NCBI GenBank assembly: GCA_963822825.1
Contig: CAWGIW010000003.1
Span: forward strand, 124,001-188,000
Direction of reading: 5' to 3'
DNA length: 64,000 nt
DNA from: JAWWPY01 sp963822825
Lineage (GTDB): Bacteria > Actinomycetota > Actinomycetes > Streptosporangiales > Streptosporangiaceae
Shown: in pieces, positions 41,034 through 50,426 of the stretch
Numbering within the stretch: position 1 is the stretch's first letter
Layout: each line of letters opens with the position of its first letter
Position numbers and translations under genes: made by a program
Notes under the pieces: generated by a model
What the model saw: only the letters and a program-made list of their open reading frames with translations
The model's database searches: none
What the model was told of the DNA's origin: nothing

Positions 41034-42800
41034 GTGAAATTCCCGAGTTTGTGGGCTCCGCTCGATGCGGGTACCAGGCGGTCGCGGCTGCGCCGCCGTA
41101 TCGCCACGCTGGTGCCCGTGCTGGCGCTCGGCCTGGGGCTGGTGGCGGCCACCGGCCCGCAGGCCAGCGCGGCGACGAGCTGTTCGGCGAGCTACGGTAC
41201 GCCAAGCGAGTGGAGCGGCGGGTTTGTCGGCGGCGTCACCGTGACCAACACCGGCAGCAGCGCGCTTACCGGCTGGACGGTGACGTTTACCTTCGGCGGT
41301 GACCAGAAGGTGACCAGCGCGTGGAATGCCACGCTGACCCAGAGCATCGAGTACGTCACCGCGACCAGCATGAGCTACAACGGCTCGGTCGCGGCCGGTG
41401 CGAGCACGTCGTTCGGCTTCCAGGGCACCTGGGGCCACAGTGACGCCGCGCCCGCCAGCGTGACCTGCACCCCGGGCACCACCGTCACGCCGGCCATCGT
41501 CACGAGTTCCACCTCCCTGCCGGTGATGCAGGGGTTTACCGGCACTTTCGGCGTCGCGCTCTCGGCGGCGCCGAGTTCCAGCGTCACCATCTTGGCGGCC
41601 CGCGCCTCGGGTAACAGCGGCCTGTCGGTGAGTTCCGGTTCCAGCCTCACCTTCACTCCCGCTAACTGGAACACGGTGCAGAACGTCACGATCGCCGCGG
41701 ACTCCACCAGCACCGGCGCGGCCGCGTTCACCGTCAGCGCCACCGGCTACACCGCCGCCACCGTGACCCCCACCGAAATCGCCAGCAGCGCTCCGCCGCA
41801 GCTGCACGTGTCCGGCAATGAGCTGGTTGACGCCAGCGGCAGCCAGGTCATCCTGCACGGGATGGACCGTTCCGGCGCCGAGTATGCCTGCGTGCAGGGC
41901 TGGGGCTTCTTCGATGGACCGGTCAACGAGGCGTCGATCCTCGCCATGAAGAGCTGGACCAAGGTCACGGCGGTGCGGGTGCCGCTGAACGAGGCCTGCT
42001 GGAACGGAGAATCCTATGTAAACCCGACCTACGCGGGGGCCAACTACATCAACGCGATCAAGGCCTACGTCAGCCTGCTGAACGCCAACGGAATCGTGGC
42101 CATCCTAGATCTGCACTGGACCGACGGGCTGTATACCGGGAACTCGTCCGGCTGCTCATCCGCGCAGGCCACCTGCCAGAAGCCCATGCCCGACGCGGCG
42201 CAGGCGATCCCGTTCTGGACGTCGGTCGCGAACACCTTCAAGGGCAATGACGCGGTCATCTTCGACCTGTTCAACGAGCCCTACGCGTCGCGGGCCACCG
42301 GCAGCACGGCCACCGGCTGGACCTGCTGGCTGAGCGGCGGCACCTGCCCGGGTATCTCCTACCCAGTGGCCGGCATGCAGTCGATGGTCAACGCGGTCCG
42401 TTCCACCGGCGCGGCCAACGTCCTCATGCTCGGCGGTGAGGAGTACTCCAACGACCTGACCGACTGGCTCACCTATGAGCCCACCGATCCCGACCACAAC
42501 CTGGTCGCCTCCTGGCATTCCTACAACTTCAACACCTGCTCCACCCAGTCCTGCTGGACCAGCCAGGTCGCCCCAGTGATCGCGGCCGTCCCGGTGATTG
42601 TCGGCGAGATTGGCGAGAATGACTGCGGCGGCAGCTACATGGATTCGCTGACGAGCTGGCTCAACTCAGAGAACACCGGCTATCTGGCCTGGACATGGGA
42701 TGCCTGGGGCAGTTGTCCCGGGGTCCTCATCACCGACTACGCCGGCGACGCGACCCCATACGGCGCCGCCTTCAAGGCGATCCTGCAGGCACTTCCTTAA
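41034..42800 (+). CDS. Secreted cellulase: CBM2, Ig-like module, GH5
   Basis: 588 residues from a GTG with AAGGAGG 9 bases upstream. Signal peptide (RSRLRRRIATLVP, hydrophobic core, then GPQASAA). Residues about 49-145 are a family 2 cellulose-binding module (WSGGFVGGVTVTNTGSSALT, WTVTFTFGGDQ, TSMSYNGSVAAGASTSFGF, WGH). About 155-255 is a beta-sandwich module, and 262-588 a GH5 domain: VILHGMDRSGAEYACVQGWG, AVRVPLNEACWNG, ILDLHWTDGLY, acid/base Glu415 in FDLFNEPY, nucleophile Glu525 in VGEIGEND. An endo-beta-1,4-glucanase, probably released for cellulose degradation. A hairpin terminator follows it. Confidence 0.9.
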   Translation: MKFPSLWAPLDAGTRRSRLRRRIATLVPVLALGLGLVAATGPQASAATSCSASYGTPSEWSGGFVGGVTVTNTGSSALTGWTVTFTFGGDQKVTSAWNATLTQSIEYVTATSMSYNGSVAAGASTSFGFQGTWGHSDAAPASVTCTPGTTVTPAIVTSSTSLPVMQGFTGTFGVALSAAPSSSVTILAARASGNSGLSVSSGSSLTFTPANWNTVQNVTIAADSTSTGAAAFTVSATGYTAATVTPTEIASSAPPQLHVSGNELVDASGSQVILHGMDRSGAEYACVQGWGFFDGPVNEASILAMKSWTKVTAVRVPLNEACWNGESYVNPTYAGANYINAIKAYVSLLNANGIVAILDLHWTDGLYTGNSSGCSSAQATCQKPMPDAAQAIPFWTSVANTFKGNDAVIFDLFNEPYASRATGSTATGWTCWLSGGTCPGISYPVAGMQSMVNAVRSTGAANVLMLGGEEYSNDLTDWLTYEPTDPDHNLVASWHSYNFNTCSTQSCWTSQVAPVIAAVPVIVGEIGENDCGGSYMDSLTSWLNSENTGYLAWTWDAWGSCPGVLITDYAGDATPYGAAFKAILQALP

Positions 42801-42890
42801 ACGCAAACCATGGCACGTGGATCGCCGCTGTCGATGAGAGTGAGGTTCACCGCCAGGCCGGGCCCCGCTGTCGGCCTAGGGTATCCCGCG

Positions 42891-42932
42891 CCGGGACTTC
42901 CGGTGGTGCCTGTGCACCACCGGAAGTCCCGG
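42891..42932 (+). terminator. Strong hairpin terminator after cellulase gene
   Basis: CCGGGACTTCCGGTGGTGC and its exact complement GCACCACCGGAAGTCCCGG enclose a CTGT loop: a 19-base perfect stem 90 bases after the stop. No U-tract, as is usual for actinomycete terminators. Confidence 0.8.
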
Positions 42933-43163
42933 TGAGATAGCGAGAAGTGCCCGCAATGGCCTGCCCGTCGCGCACCTCGGAAGGACGATCACCAGCGAGG
43001 ACGCAAGGCGGCTGGAGGACTGAGATCAGTGACCGTCCTGCTCCACTGCAGCGGCATCACGGCGAATCCTGATGTAGGTCACTTCTGCTATTGACGCCTC
43101 CATTGTTAGCGCTCACTATGGTCGCAATCCCCGATCACCCCAACTGCTCCGCAGCCGGCCAGA
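42933..43163. other. Gene-free interval with a diverged repeat of 28.7 kb sequence
   Basis: About 230 bases. GCGCACCTCGGAAGGACGATCACCAGCGAGGA at about 42973-43004 matches a segment near 28725-28755 at roughly 27 of 32 positions; in one plus-strand frame both would read HLGRTIxSE. A 25-codon minus-strand frame MEASIAEVTYIRIRR ends at about 43027 and may be a small gene, but nothing supports it. Confidence 0.4.
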
Positions 43164-43193
43164 ATGTGACCGGTCACATGTGACCGGTCACAT
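43164..43193. promoter_or_regulatory. Two overlapping perfect palindromes, probable operator
   Basis: ATGTGACCGGTCACAT occurs at 43164-43179 and again at 43178-43193, sharing two bases; both are perfect 16-base palindromes. It lies 146 bases upstream of the GH39-like gene start. The TGTGA...TCACA arms resemble CRP-type half-sites but the 4-base spacer differs from the CRP spacing of 6; a GntR- or LacI-type regulator is as likely. Confidence 0.6.
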
Positions 43194-43339
43194 GCCAGAC
43201 CGTTCACACGCTGTGCAGTCGGGTTGCCATCGAGGATGACCACGCACGGGACGGCTGTAGCGCTGCGGGAGGCCAATCAGCCGCACCCGGCCCATCGAGC
43301 GGCGCCACACCCAGGTGGCGCCGGACCGAGGAGGAGTCG

Positions 43340-45151
43340 ATGAGGACTTTAACCAGACCCAGCCGCCTCGCGGTGGCGGCCGCCATGATCCTGGCGCTGG
43401 CCATCCCGCTGCTCAGGCCCGGCGAGGCCCACGCGGCCGAGTCGCTGAGCGTGAACCTTGCTTCCGTAACGGGGGCCGCGAAAAGCGTTGGCGAGGGTTT
43501 CCTCTACGGGGTGAGCCAGGCTGGCACGGGACCATCGGACCAGTTCCTGGAGCCGCTCGGCATCACCGGGTATCGCGGCGGCGGGCACGCGTCCTCGGGC
43601 TGGATCGGAGACGGGTACGCGTACGGTTCCGGCACCCAGGCGGATGTCGCCGAGGTGATCGCCCAGGCTAGGCGGTTCACCGGGTCGCCCTATCACGCGC
43701 AGTACCAGGTGATCCTGAGTGACGTCTATGGTGCGGACGGATCGCAGCCGTCCAACACGACGTGGCCATGCACCGGCGGGAACTGCTCGAACTGGGTCAG
43801 CATGGTCGAGTCCGTGGTGGACGCGATCAAGGCCGCCGGGGTCACGGTTACGTACGACATCTGGAATGAACCGGACGAGCCGATCTTCTGGGCGCCGGGC
43901 ATGGACTCCACCCAGTACTTCGAGATGTGGAACTCCGCCATGCGGGAGATCCGGAGCATTGACCCCAGCGCGCTCACCGTCGGGCCGTCGCTCGCCGCCA
44001 CGCCGGGGCAGAACACCAGCGAGTGGCAGACGTGGCTCGCGACCGTCAAGGCCGACGGGACACTGCCCAACGAGATCAGCGACCACCTCGAGGGGAACGG
44101 GGACGACCCGGTAGCCGTGGGGCAGTCCATCGACAGCGACCTGAGTTCTAACGGCATCTCGTCCATCCCGCTGTCGGCGAACGAGTTCCTGCCCCAGGGC
44201 CAGCAGACCGCCGGCCAGTCGGCCTGGTACCTCGCGCGCTTCGCCCAGTCCGGATACACCAACGCGATGCGCGGCAACTGGGCCTGCTGCGAGACACCGG
44301 ACCTGGGCGGGGTCATCGCCTCCAACGGCAGCGGCGGATATTCGTACACCGGCCAGTGGTGGACATTCCGCACCTACGCCGACCTCACCGGTTCCCTGGT
44401 CCCCACCTCCGGTGAGGTGGGGACCACCGCGATCTCCGCGGCCGAGGACAGCTCGAATCGGCGGGCCGTCGCCATCATCGGGGACGAGAACGGGTACACG
44501 GGCGCCGCGAGCGTGACCTTCAGCGGGTTGTCGTCGGTGCCGTGGCTCGCGAACAGCGGGAATGTCAATGTCACCGTGTACCGGATCCCGGACTCCTCGC
44601 CGCTCAACTCGCCGCTCGTGGTCTCCAGCGAGATCGAGAGCACGTCGAGTGGCTCCATTACCGTGCCCATCACCTTCGAGTCCTCGCACGACGCGTTCGC
44701 GATCTACCTGACGCCAGGATTCTCGGCCGGGTTCAGCAGCACCCTCGTCAACCAGGGCAGCGGCCGGTGCATGGATGAGAACGACTGGACCACCGTGGCC
44801 GCCGCGCAGTTCCTGCAGTGGACCTGCAACGGCGGGACAAACCAGGAGTACGCTTTCGTCCCCGTCTCCGCCGGGAGCACTACGTACTACATCCATCCAA
44901 TGACCCCGGACTATTGCCTGGACGTCTCCGGCGCTTCGACAGCGAGCGGTGCGGCGATCGATCAATGGCCTTGTAATTACCACAGCAACGAGCAGTTCAC
45001 GCTCAAGGTGGTGAGCAGCGGCGTCTACCAGGTAGTCGCGGTGAATTCCGGATTGTGCGTGGCACCGTCCGGTGACTCCACGGCCAATGCCGCTTCCCTG
45101 GTCCAGGTCTCCTGCACGAGCGCGAGCACCCGGACATGGGGAATCCAGTAG
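43340..45151 (+). CDS. Secreted GH39-like glycosidase with ricin-type (CBM13) domain
   Basis: 603 residues; GAGGAGG precedes the ATG. Signal peptide AVAAAMILALAIPLLRPGEA HA, cleaved near residue 33. Residues 40-340 form a clan-A glycosidase barrel: acid/base Glu177 in YDIWNEPDEPIFW and probable nucleophile Glu282 in PLSANEFLP. A beta-sandwich module follows to about 470, then a ricin-type beta-trefoil with repeated motifs GRCMDENDW, QFLQWTCNGGTNQEY, YCLDVSGA, IDQWPCNYHSNEQF and LCVAPSGDS. Similar enzymes are beta-xylosidases or related pentosidases; the lectin domain would bind plant or fungal polysaccharide. Substrate not fixed by sequence. Confidence 0.82.
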   Translation: MRTLTRPSRLAVAAAMILALAIPLLRPGEAHAAESLSVNLASVTGAAKSVGEGFLYGVSQAGTGPSDQFLEPLGITGYRGGGHASSGWIGDGYAYGSGTQADVAEVIAQARRFTGSPYHAQYQVILSDVYGADGSQPSNTTWPCTGGNCSNWVSMVESVVDAIKAAGVTVTYDIWNEPDEPIFWAPGMDSTQYFEMWNSAMREIRSIDPSALTVGPSLAATPGQNTSEWQTWLATVKADGTLPNEISDHLEGNGDDPVAVGQSIDSDLSSNGISSIPLSANEFLPQGQQTAGQSAWYLARFAQSGYTNAMRGNWACCETPDLGGVIASNGSGGYSYTGQWWTFRTYADLTGSLVPTSGEVGTTAISAAEDSSNRRAVAIIGDENGYTGAASVTFSGLSSVPWLANSGNVNVTVYRIPDSSPLNSPLVVSSEIESTSSGSITVPITFESSHDAFAIYLTPGFSAGFSSTLVNQGSGRCMDENDWTTVAAAQFLQWTCNGGTNQEYAFVPVSAGSTTYYIHPMTPDYCLDVSGASTASGAAIDQWPCNYHSNEQFTLKVVSSGVYQVVAVNSGLCVAPSGDSTANAASLVQVSCTSASTRTWGIQ

Positions 45152-45170
45152 TCCAGGTTCGCTGAGGCCC

Positions 45171-45210
45171 GTGGCCAGCCGCCGTACGCCTGCGACCGGC
45201 GGCTGGCCAC
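45171..45210. terminator. Bidirectional hairpin terminator
   Basis: GTGGCCAGCCGCCG and CGGCGGCTGGCCAC (14-base perfect stem, 12-base loop) lie between the converging GH39-like gene and the small minus-strand gene, so it can stop transcription from both sides. Confidence 0.75.
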
Positions 45211-45223
45211 CAGCACCCCCACG

Positions 45224-45511
45224 CTAGGCGCGCAGCTCCCGGCGCGCCTGGTGACGGCTGCGGCGCCGCTCTTCGCGCCGGAAGTAGTGCCACTCCCGGC
45301 TCCCAAAGACGCCGCCGTAACACCACCAGAAGTAGTCGGCAGCGCGCCAGTAACAGCCGCTTGGGCGGAGGCCCCGCGACGCGCTGCCGGCGGTGATCTC
45401 GTCCGGCAGCGTGCACGGCCCCCACCGATGATCATGCACGGGCACGCAGGTCACCATCGGCGCGTCGGCGATCCGCACCCACCAGGGCCGGGTCTTGTCG
45501 GTCTTGCTCAC
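45224..45511 (-). CDS. Conserved actinobacterial hypothetical protein
   Basis: 95 residues from a GTG at 45511 with GGAAGG 6 bases upstream. Aromatic- and basic-rich: TRPWWVRIADAPMVTCVPVH, DHRWGPCTLPDEITAG, YFWWCYGGVFGSREWHYFRR and an Arg-rich tail EERRRSRHQARRELRA. I recognise the pattern from actinomycete genomes, often on mobile or accessory DNA, without a known function. Two conserved Cys may bind metal. Confidence 0.65.
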   Translation of the reverse strand: MSKTDKTRPWWVRIADAPMVTCVPVHDHRWGPCTLPDEITAGSASRGLRPSGCYWRAADYFWWCYGGVFGSREWHYFRREERRRSRHQARRELRA

Positions 45512-45841
45512 ACGGTCGCCTTCCGGCTCCGTGACGCCCCGGGCTGGGGCTGTCAACAGACCGGATGCACCGTGATCACCTCCGACTTCGCGCACGATAT
45601 ACCGGGACCGAAAGCGCGCGTTGCCGCTCAGAGAACCTCATTGCGACGCTACCGCCAGCCGCAGGAGAACGCGAATGACGAGACCGCACTGGCAGCTCCT
45701 CGCGGCCATAGCCGGCGTTGCCGCAACCGATGGCAAACACGGATGCCGACCGCGCCACTCAATCTGAGGCACCCAGGTCAGAGGTCCCTGCACAGCCCGG
45801 TCTCCCGCCCAGCCGACGGCGCGGTGGCCGGCCTGCCGGGT

Positions 45842-46048
45842 ACCGGCCGTCCGCGGCTGCTTCAGGGACTCCGGTCCCGCGCGACCACCATCTCGCTGGC
45901 CCGGTCGCTGGAGGTCAGCCCCTGGCGGTCTCCCAGCACCTCGCTGCCTTGGCCGCTGCGGCCTGGCGACCGCACCCGCTCGGGCCGCGACGTGCTCGGC
46001 CAGACCAGTGACCTCGGCCTGGCCTTCCTCGACGTCGCCCCGATCTAA
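45842..46048 (+). pseudogene. ArsR-like winged-helix regulator, frameshifted remnant
   Basis: A plus-strand frame reads PRLLQGLRSRATTISLARSL EVSP, then the recognition-helix part continues in the next frame as LAVSQHLAALAAA, and the wing and C-terminus return to the first frame as RTRSGRDVLGQTSDLGLAFL to a TAA at 46048. This order matches the SxxxVSQHLxxLxxAGLVxxxRxGRxVLY pattern of ArsR/DUF5937-type regulators. The N-terminal effector region was not found upstream, so it is a remnant. It converges on the PQQ-type gene. Confidence 0.55.
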
Positions 46049-47654
46049 CGGCCGCCGGGCAGGGTGAACGCGTAGACCGTGCCGGTGATATTGCTGGGCA
46101 CGCAGTACTGGTCGGGGCCGTACCCGCCGGGGCAGAGTGTGGCGCGGTCGTACCCGGCGCCCCAGTACACGGTCCCCCCTACGACCGCTGCGCCGCCCGA
46201 GACCGAACCGCTGCCGGCGAAGCTCCACAGGATCGTTCCGGTGTTCGCGTCGAGCGCGTACATGTCGGTGCCGGTTTCCGCGGTGGAGCCCGCGTAGACC
46301 ACCCCGTTGGCTATCGTCACATAGCCCATGTCGGCCGCCCCCCTGGGATCGGCGTCCTGCCAGAGGATCTTGCCGGTCGCCGCGTCCAGCTTCGCCCAGG
46401 AGCCGCCGTCGATCGTGGACGTGTGCCCGTCGGCCGAGGTGATCTGGTAGGGCGTGCCCAAGGCGTCGCTGACCGCGGCGTAGACGTATCTGCCGTCGGT
46501 GGCCGAGCCCCAGAGGATGCCGCCGAGTCCGCTGCCGGGGCCGACCAGTGTGTGCCAGACGACCGCCCCGGTACGGGGATCGAGGGCCCAGTACTCTCCG
46601 CTCTTCTGACCTGCCCCCACCAGTTCCCGGCCAGAGGGGAGGCGGATCAGGTTCGGTCCGCTGCCGAAGTCGAAGTCGGGACCGCAGGTGGGACTCGGCT
46701 GCACGTCGCAGACCTCGGTGTACACGTCGCTGGTCAGCGTGGGCCTGGACCAGCGGATCGCGCCAGTTGTGAGGTCCAGGGCCAGCACGGAGTCGAAGTG
46801 GTCGTCGGTCGCGGGTGGCGTGCATCCCGTCTGCGTGGGAAGGGTGCAGACGCCGGCCGGCAGCGAGTAGTTGTCGCCGGTCGCCACGTACAGCATGTTC
46901 TTCGCGGGGTCGATCGCCGGAGTGCTGCCCCAGACCGCGGCGCCGCTGTAGCCGACGGGGACGGTGTAGGTCTTCCACAGCAGTCGCCCGGTCGTGGCGT
47001 TCAGTGCGACGACGCTGCCGCGGAAGGTGCAGCACTGATAGCCGGGCTCGAGCGCCAGGCCCTCCTCATAGGAGGAGACCCCCATGTAGGCAACACCCCG
47101 GTAGACCACAGGCGAGCTAGTCGCCCAGGCTGCGATATGCGTGTCGACCGCGGTGCTCCACAGCAGGGCGCCCGTATGCCTGTTCACCGCTACGACGGAC
47201 ATTCCCTTTTCTGAGGCGTTGCTGGCCCCGAAGATGAGCTCGTCGCCGAAGACCGCCGGGCTGACGCGCGAGGCGGCGGGATACCCGACGTAAGACGTGA
47301 CATCACGCGACCAGAGCACCCGCCCGGTGCGGGCGTCTGCGGCCCACAGTTTGCCGCCGTTGTCGGAGAAGTAGACGGTACCGTCGTCCACCGTGGGCGT
47401 GGTCACCACGCCACCCGCCGCCGTAATGGACCAGGCGGTGGTCAGCTTCGAGACGTTCCGCGGGCCGATGACATGCTCATCCGACGCGTCCCTGGTGTTA
47501 CCGAGTCGTGCCCGGCCGTCGGCCACCACCCACCGTTTCCTGCGGACGCCCCGCTCCCTGCGGGTATCACGTTGGCGCTCGCCGCGCTGGCCCCGGCGAG
47601 AACAATCGCGATAGCTGCAACGATGAATAAGTACCCGACCCGCTTTGGCCCCAT
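46045..47654 (-). pseudogene. Secreted PQQ-like beta-propeller protein, frameshifted
   Basis: The N-terminus (ATG 47654) is a signal peptide, VGYLFIVAAIAIVLAGASAA SA, then NGGWWPTAGHD. Near 47510 the frame shifts, and the rest continues in the next frame: LGNTRDASDEHVIGPRNVSK, then repeated propeller blades with the W-motifs VYFSDNGGKLWAADARTGRV LW, GSVVALNATTGRLLWK, SVLALDLTTGAIRWS, YWALDPRTGAVVW, KLDAATGKILWQ and YALDANTGTILWSF. About 535 residues when joined. The blade pattern is that of PQQ-dependent dehydrogenases, but many homologues in actinomycetes are assembly or binding proteins without PQQ. The indel may be a sequencing error. Confidence 0.8.
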
Positions 47655-47699
47655 GGCCCGATCCTCCCGTCGTCGGCCCCCTCACCTACTCTTGACACC

Positions 47700-47953
47700 T
47701 GTATCGCCCAAGTCAACGCTTCGTGGCAACGCGACGGCCCTGGCACCTCGGCCTGGACGGACTGCGCTGCGGAGAGCGCGGAGTCCAGGCGTGCGCGCTG
47801 CCCGGGCGATTGCCCCTGCCGCTCGTACGGCAGGAGGACGGCCTCGGGCTTGCGGTGCGAACCGAAGGCGACCGGCGCCGCCACGTAACTGGTGTACTGA
47901 AACTTGTCCAACTTTTGCGCGGCTGGGAGTGCGCGACACACGCCCTCCGGCAT
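47700..47953 (-). pseudogene. Phd-type antitoxin-like remnant
   Basis: A minus-strand frame from an ATG at 47953 reads PAAQKLDKFQYTSYVAAPVA then FGSHRKPEAVLLPYE, resembling the antitoxin fold segment in which actinobacterial Phd/YefM-like proteins have PVVFGSHRKPEAVLLPYE. The following part (LDSALSAAQSVQAEVPGPS) is plausible coding, but the frame then runs into the upstream part of the PQQ-type gene without a proper end. No toxin gene adjoins it. Confidence 0.4.
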
Positions 47954-48134
47954 GACCGGTCGTCCGGTTACGGACATCCCAGAGTCGAGGCGGATCCTGC
48001 CGCCGGGCTGTAGCCTCACCGATCAGCGGTAGGTCCTAGCCGATGGTGCCCGCGTCACAATAACTAGCCGCGACTGGTCCTTAAATGGCCAGAATGGGGT
48101 GGCTCTTTCCCTCGGCTCACTAGACTTCCTTGCC

Positions 48135-48896
48135 GTGGCGGAGCCCAAGCAACGACCCAGAGGCAGGCGGCGGGGCTGGCTTATCTACTGGACGTTACTC
48201 GGCGTCGCCGTACTGGCGCTGGGCGGCGGAGTGGCTATCGTCCTCGCAACAGGCAGGGCCTTTACCGAGCCGTCCACGAGCATGGCCAACACCGTCAGGC
48301 CCGGAGACGTCGTCGTTGTCGCCCACACCACCCAGGTCCGCCGGGGTGACGTGCTCGTTGTGCAGCAGACGGTGCCCACTCCCGGGAATTACCTCAAGCG
48401 GGTCATCGGGCTGCCGGGCGATCACGTCGCATGCTGTGATGCCCGTGGCCGCATCACGGTCAACGGGAAGCCACTCGACGAGCTGTACCTGTATCCGGGA
48501 GATGCCCCGTCCGAAGTGCGGTTCAAGGTCACGGTGCCGAAGGGGCATCTGTGGCTGCTCGGGGATCACCGGCGGGTCTCCTATGATTCACGAGGACTCG
48601 GCCCGCTCACCGTACGGGTAGCTGGCCGGGCGGTTCTCGTATTGCGGGGCGGCCACCCCTTTCTCCTGCAAACGCCACAGACGTTTGTCGCGGATGGCCT
48701 CGCGCCAGCCAGCGAGGGGACACCGCCAGCCCTAATCGGAGCAGCGGCCGCCATTCTGGCGTGGCTGCTTCTCATCGCGCTCGTGATCATCGGCGTCGTC
48801 TGTTACGTAATTGGCAGAATCCACCGGCACCGGAAGCGGGACCGCTCATCAGCGGCCATATATCAGCCGGCCATGCGTCCGCCATCACAGGAGTAG
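48135..48896 (+). CDS. lepB: Signal peptidase I (S26A)
   Basis: 253 residues from a GTG at 48135 (a GTG at 48099 would add 12 residues). One N-terminal membrane span (IYWTLLGVAVLALGGGVAIV) and another near the C-terminus (AAILAWLLLIALVIIGVVCY). Catalytic Ser49 in EPSTSMANTVRPGD, general base Lys88 in YLKRVIGLPGDHV, and box E GDHRRVSYDSRGLGP. It removes signal peptides from exported proteins on the outer face of the membrane. The C-terminal second span is a feature of some actinobacterial paralogues. The neighbouring secreted enzymes could be among its substrates. Confidence 0.88.
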   Translation: MAEPKQRPRGRRRGWLIYWTLLGVAVLALGGGVAIVLATGRAFTEPSTSMANTVRPGDVVVVAHTTQVRRGDVLVVQQTVPTPGNYLKRVIGLPGDHVACCDARGRITVNGKPLDELYLYPGDAPSEVRFKVTVPKGHLWLLGDHRRVSYDSRGLGPLTVRVAGRAVLVLRGGHPFLLQTPQTFVADGLAPASEGTPPALIGAAAAILAWLLLIALVIIGVVCYVIGRIHRHRKRDRSSAAIYQPAMRPPSQE

Positions 48897-49062
48897 GCTC
48901 GCCAGATCCCGGGTGCCCGAGCCCAAATATCCTGCCGGACCCCGCCGCGCGCCGTATGCGGCAAATGAGGACGCCGTTGATCGGTATGGCGGGCCAGGTC
49001 ATGTGCGGAAGGCTGGACACTGCTCGGGTTTCCGAGGACCGGAGCTGAACGGCGGAGATGCA

Positions 49063-49425
49063 GTGAGCTTACTGCGGCGGATCATGGAAGACCTGCGCCG
49101 GGGAGAGAACATCGATGCGTATGTCACGGTGATCGCAGCGATCGTACTGTCAGTGCTCAACGTGCTGGACGTCCTGCCAGCAGGCAGCCTGTCCGGGGTC
49201 ATCCTGGGAGTGCTCGCACTTCTGGCGATCGGAACCCTGGTTACCCGCACCAGGCTCGAGGCGATGTCCGACGGCGCGGATCATACGCATCTGCCACGGT
49301 TTCCCGACACGTACGGGCCCGGATACCAAGCCGCCCTGGACGGCGAGGGAGACCTTTACCTGCAGGGTGTTTCCCTGACCAGGACCATCACGGGGCTGTC
49401 CACACGCGCGTCCACCTCCAGGTGA
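49063..49425 (+). CDS. Small membrane protein
   Basis: 120 residues from a GTG with GGCGGAG upstream. RRIMEDLRRGENIDAYVTVI opens the protein, then two short spans (AIVLSVLNVLDVL and LSGVILGVLALLAIGTLV), then TRTRLEAM and a hydrophilic tail. The block DLRRGENxDxYVTV followed by two spans is a recurrent N-terminal domain in actinomycete proteins of unknown role. Here the protein ends soon after, so it may be a short member or a truncated one. Confidence 0.6.
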   Translation: MSLLRRIMEDLRRGENIDAYVTVIAAIVLSVLNVLDVLPAGSLSGVILGVLALLAIGTLVTRTRLEAMSDGADHTHLPRFPDTYGPGYQAALDGEGDLYLQGVSLTRTITGLSTRASTSR

Positions 49426-49568
49426 TCCTGACAAATAGCCAACGCTCGGCCTCGCACCCACGGCGGCATGTGCGGATGCCGTGGGCGGGCTGCCAGGCGG
49501 GATAAGAGAGATCTGGCTGTGAGCGGCTTTTGCCCCCGGTATCGGCGCTGACCTGCCAGGGTTAGCCC

Positions 49569-49844
49569 ATGCGCTGGATTGACAGGCTGAGCAAGGATCA
49601 GCGGGTCGTCGTTGTCGTCGCCCTCGGGCTTGCGCTCGGCGCCGTGGCCAGCTGGCTGACCAGCCTGGGAACGAGATTTGGGTGGTATGCGTACGCGCCG
49701 CTGACCGGGCAGGCGTTCCAGCCGCAGGGCATCGGCGAGCCGGGCTGGCTTCGCCTGATCATCTGGCTGGCAGCGATCAGCCTGTGGGCGTTCATCTCGG
49801 TGAGAGCGCTGCGGCCATCCCGGGGACACACCGCCCCGCAATGA
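49569..49844 (+). CDS. Small two-span membrane protein
   Basis: 91 residues. Two spans: VVVVVALGLALGAVASWLTS and LRLIIWLAAISLWAFISVRA, separated by a 30-residue loop with GWYAYAPLTGQ. The C-terminus is basic. It begins with ATG at 49569. Function unknown; nothing in the neighbourhood suggests one. Confidence 0.55.
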   Translation: MRWIDRLSKDQRVVVVVALGLALGAVASWLTSLGTRFGWYAYAPLTGQAFQPQGIGEPGWLRLIIWLAAISLWAFISVRALRPSRGHTAPQ

Positions 49845-49997
49845 GCGCTCATCCACACCACACTCGGCGGCCAGATCCGGATGGATTTGCAGGGCTGCGA
49901 GATCATCGGAGTCGAGGTATACCGGCGCTCCCATCCGCCCGATTCTGCATTGTGTACACGCCGTCAGGTTGCCCCGCAGATCAGCGCATAATGTTGG

Positions 49998-50306
49998 TCA
50001 GTGCGCCGGAGTCCATGGGCGGCTGTCGAGCCAGAGCGCCCAGGGCTCTATCGCGCCGATCCGCAGCAGTCCGGCCGAAGACCAGGGATCTCCAGCCAGG
50101 CGCGCCTCAATTTCGTTCTCATCTGCGGCCTCGACGACGTGCAGGGTCTGCTCGCCCTCGCCGACCGGGCCGCCGAGAATAATAAACCCATCTTCGACCA
50201 GCCCATCCATGAATGCCGCATGCTGATCCCAGGCGTCTTGGTCCCGGATCTGACGCGAAGGGTCCCACCCCGGGCCGTGGACCAGCCTCACCGCGAAATT
50301 GGCCAT
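49998..50306 (-). CDS. YciI-like (YCII-related) protein
   Basis: 102 residues. MANFAVRLVHGPGWDPSRQI, DQHAAFMDGLVEDGFIILGG, EQTLHVVEAADENEIEARL, and DPWSSAGLLRIGAIEPWALW correspond to the dimeric alpha/beta-barrel YCII fold, with the His and Asp usually placed at its putative active site partly kept (QDAWDQHAAFMD). Activity of the family is largely unknown. The long frame upstream of the ATG is a shadow of IS3 debris. Confidence 0.75.
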   Translation of the reverse strand: MANFAVRLVHGPGWDPSRQIRDQDAWDQHAAFMDGLVEDGFIILGGPVGEGEQTLHVVEAADENEIEARLAGDPWSSAGLLRIGAIEPWALWLDSRPWTPAH

Positions 50307-50426
50307 GGCCAGAGGGTACGGGCCGCTACCGACACTCGACCCGCTTCCGCGGGGCTCTACACCAGCAGTCTGAATGAGGTGTACTAAGGATCTTGGACAG
50401 TAACTCTCGACTGAGAGGATCTGTTC

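Noticed and set aside
43013..43105. 25-codon minus-strand ORF MEASIAEVTYIRIRR
   Set aside because: Too short and without a ribosome-binding site; left as part of the gene-free interval.
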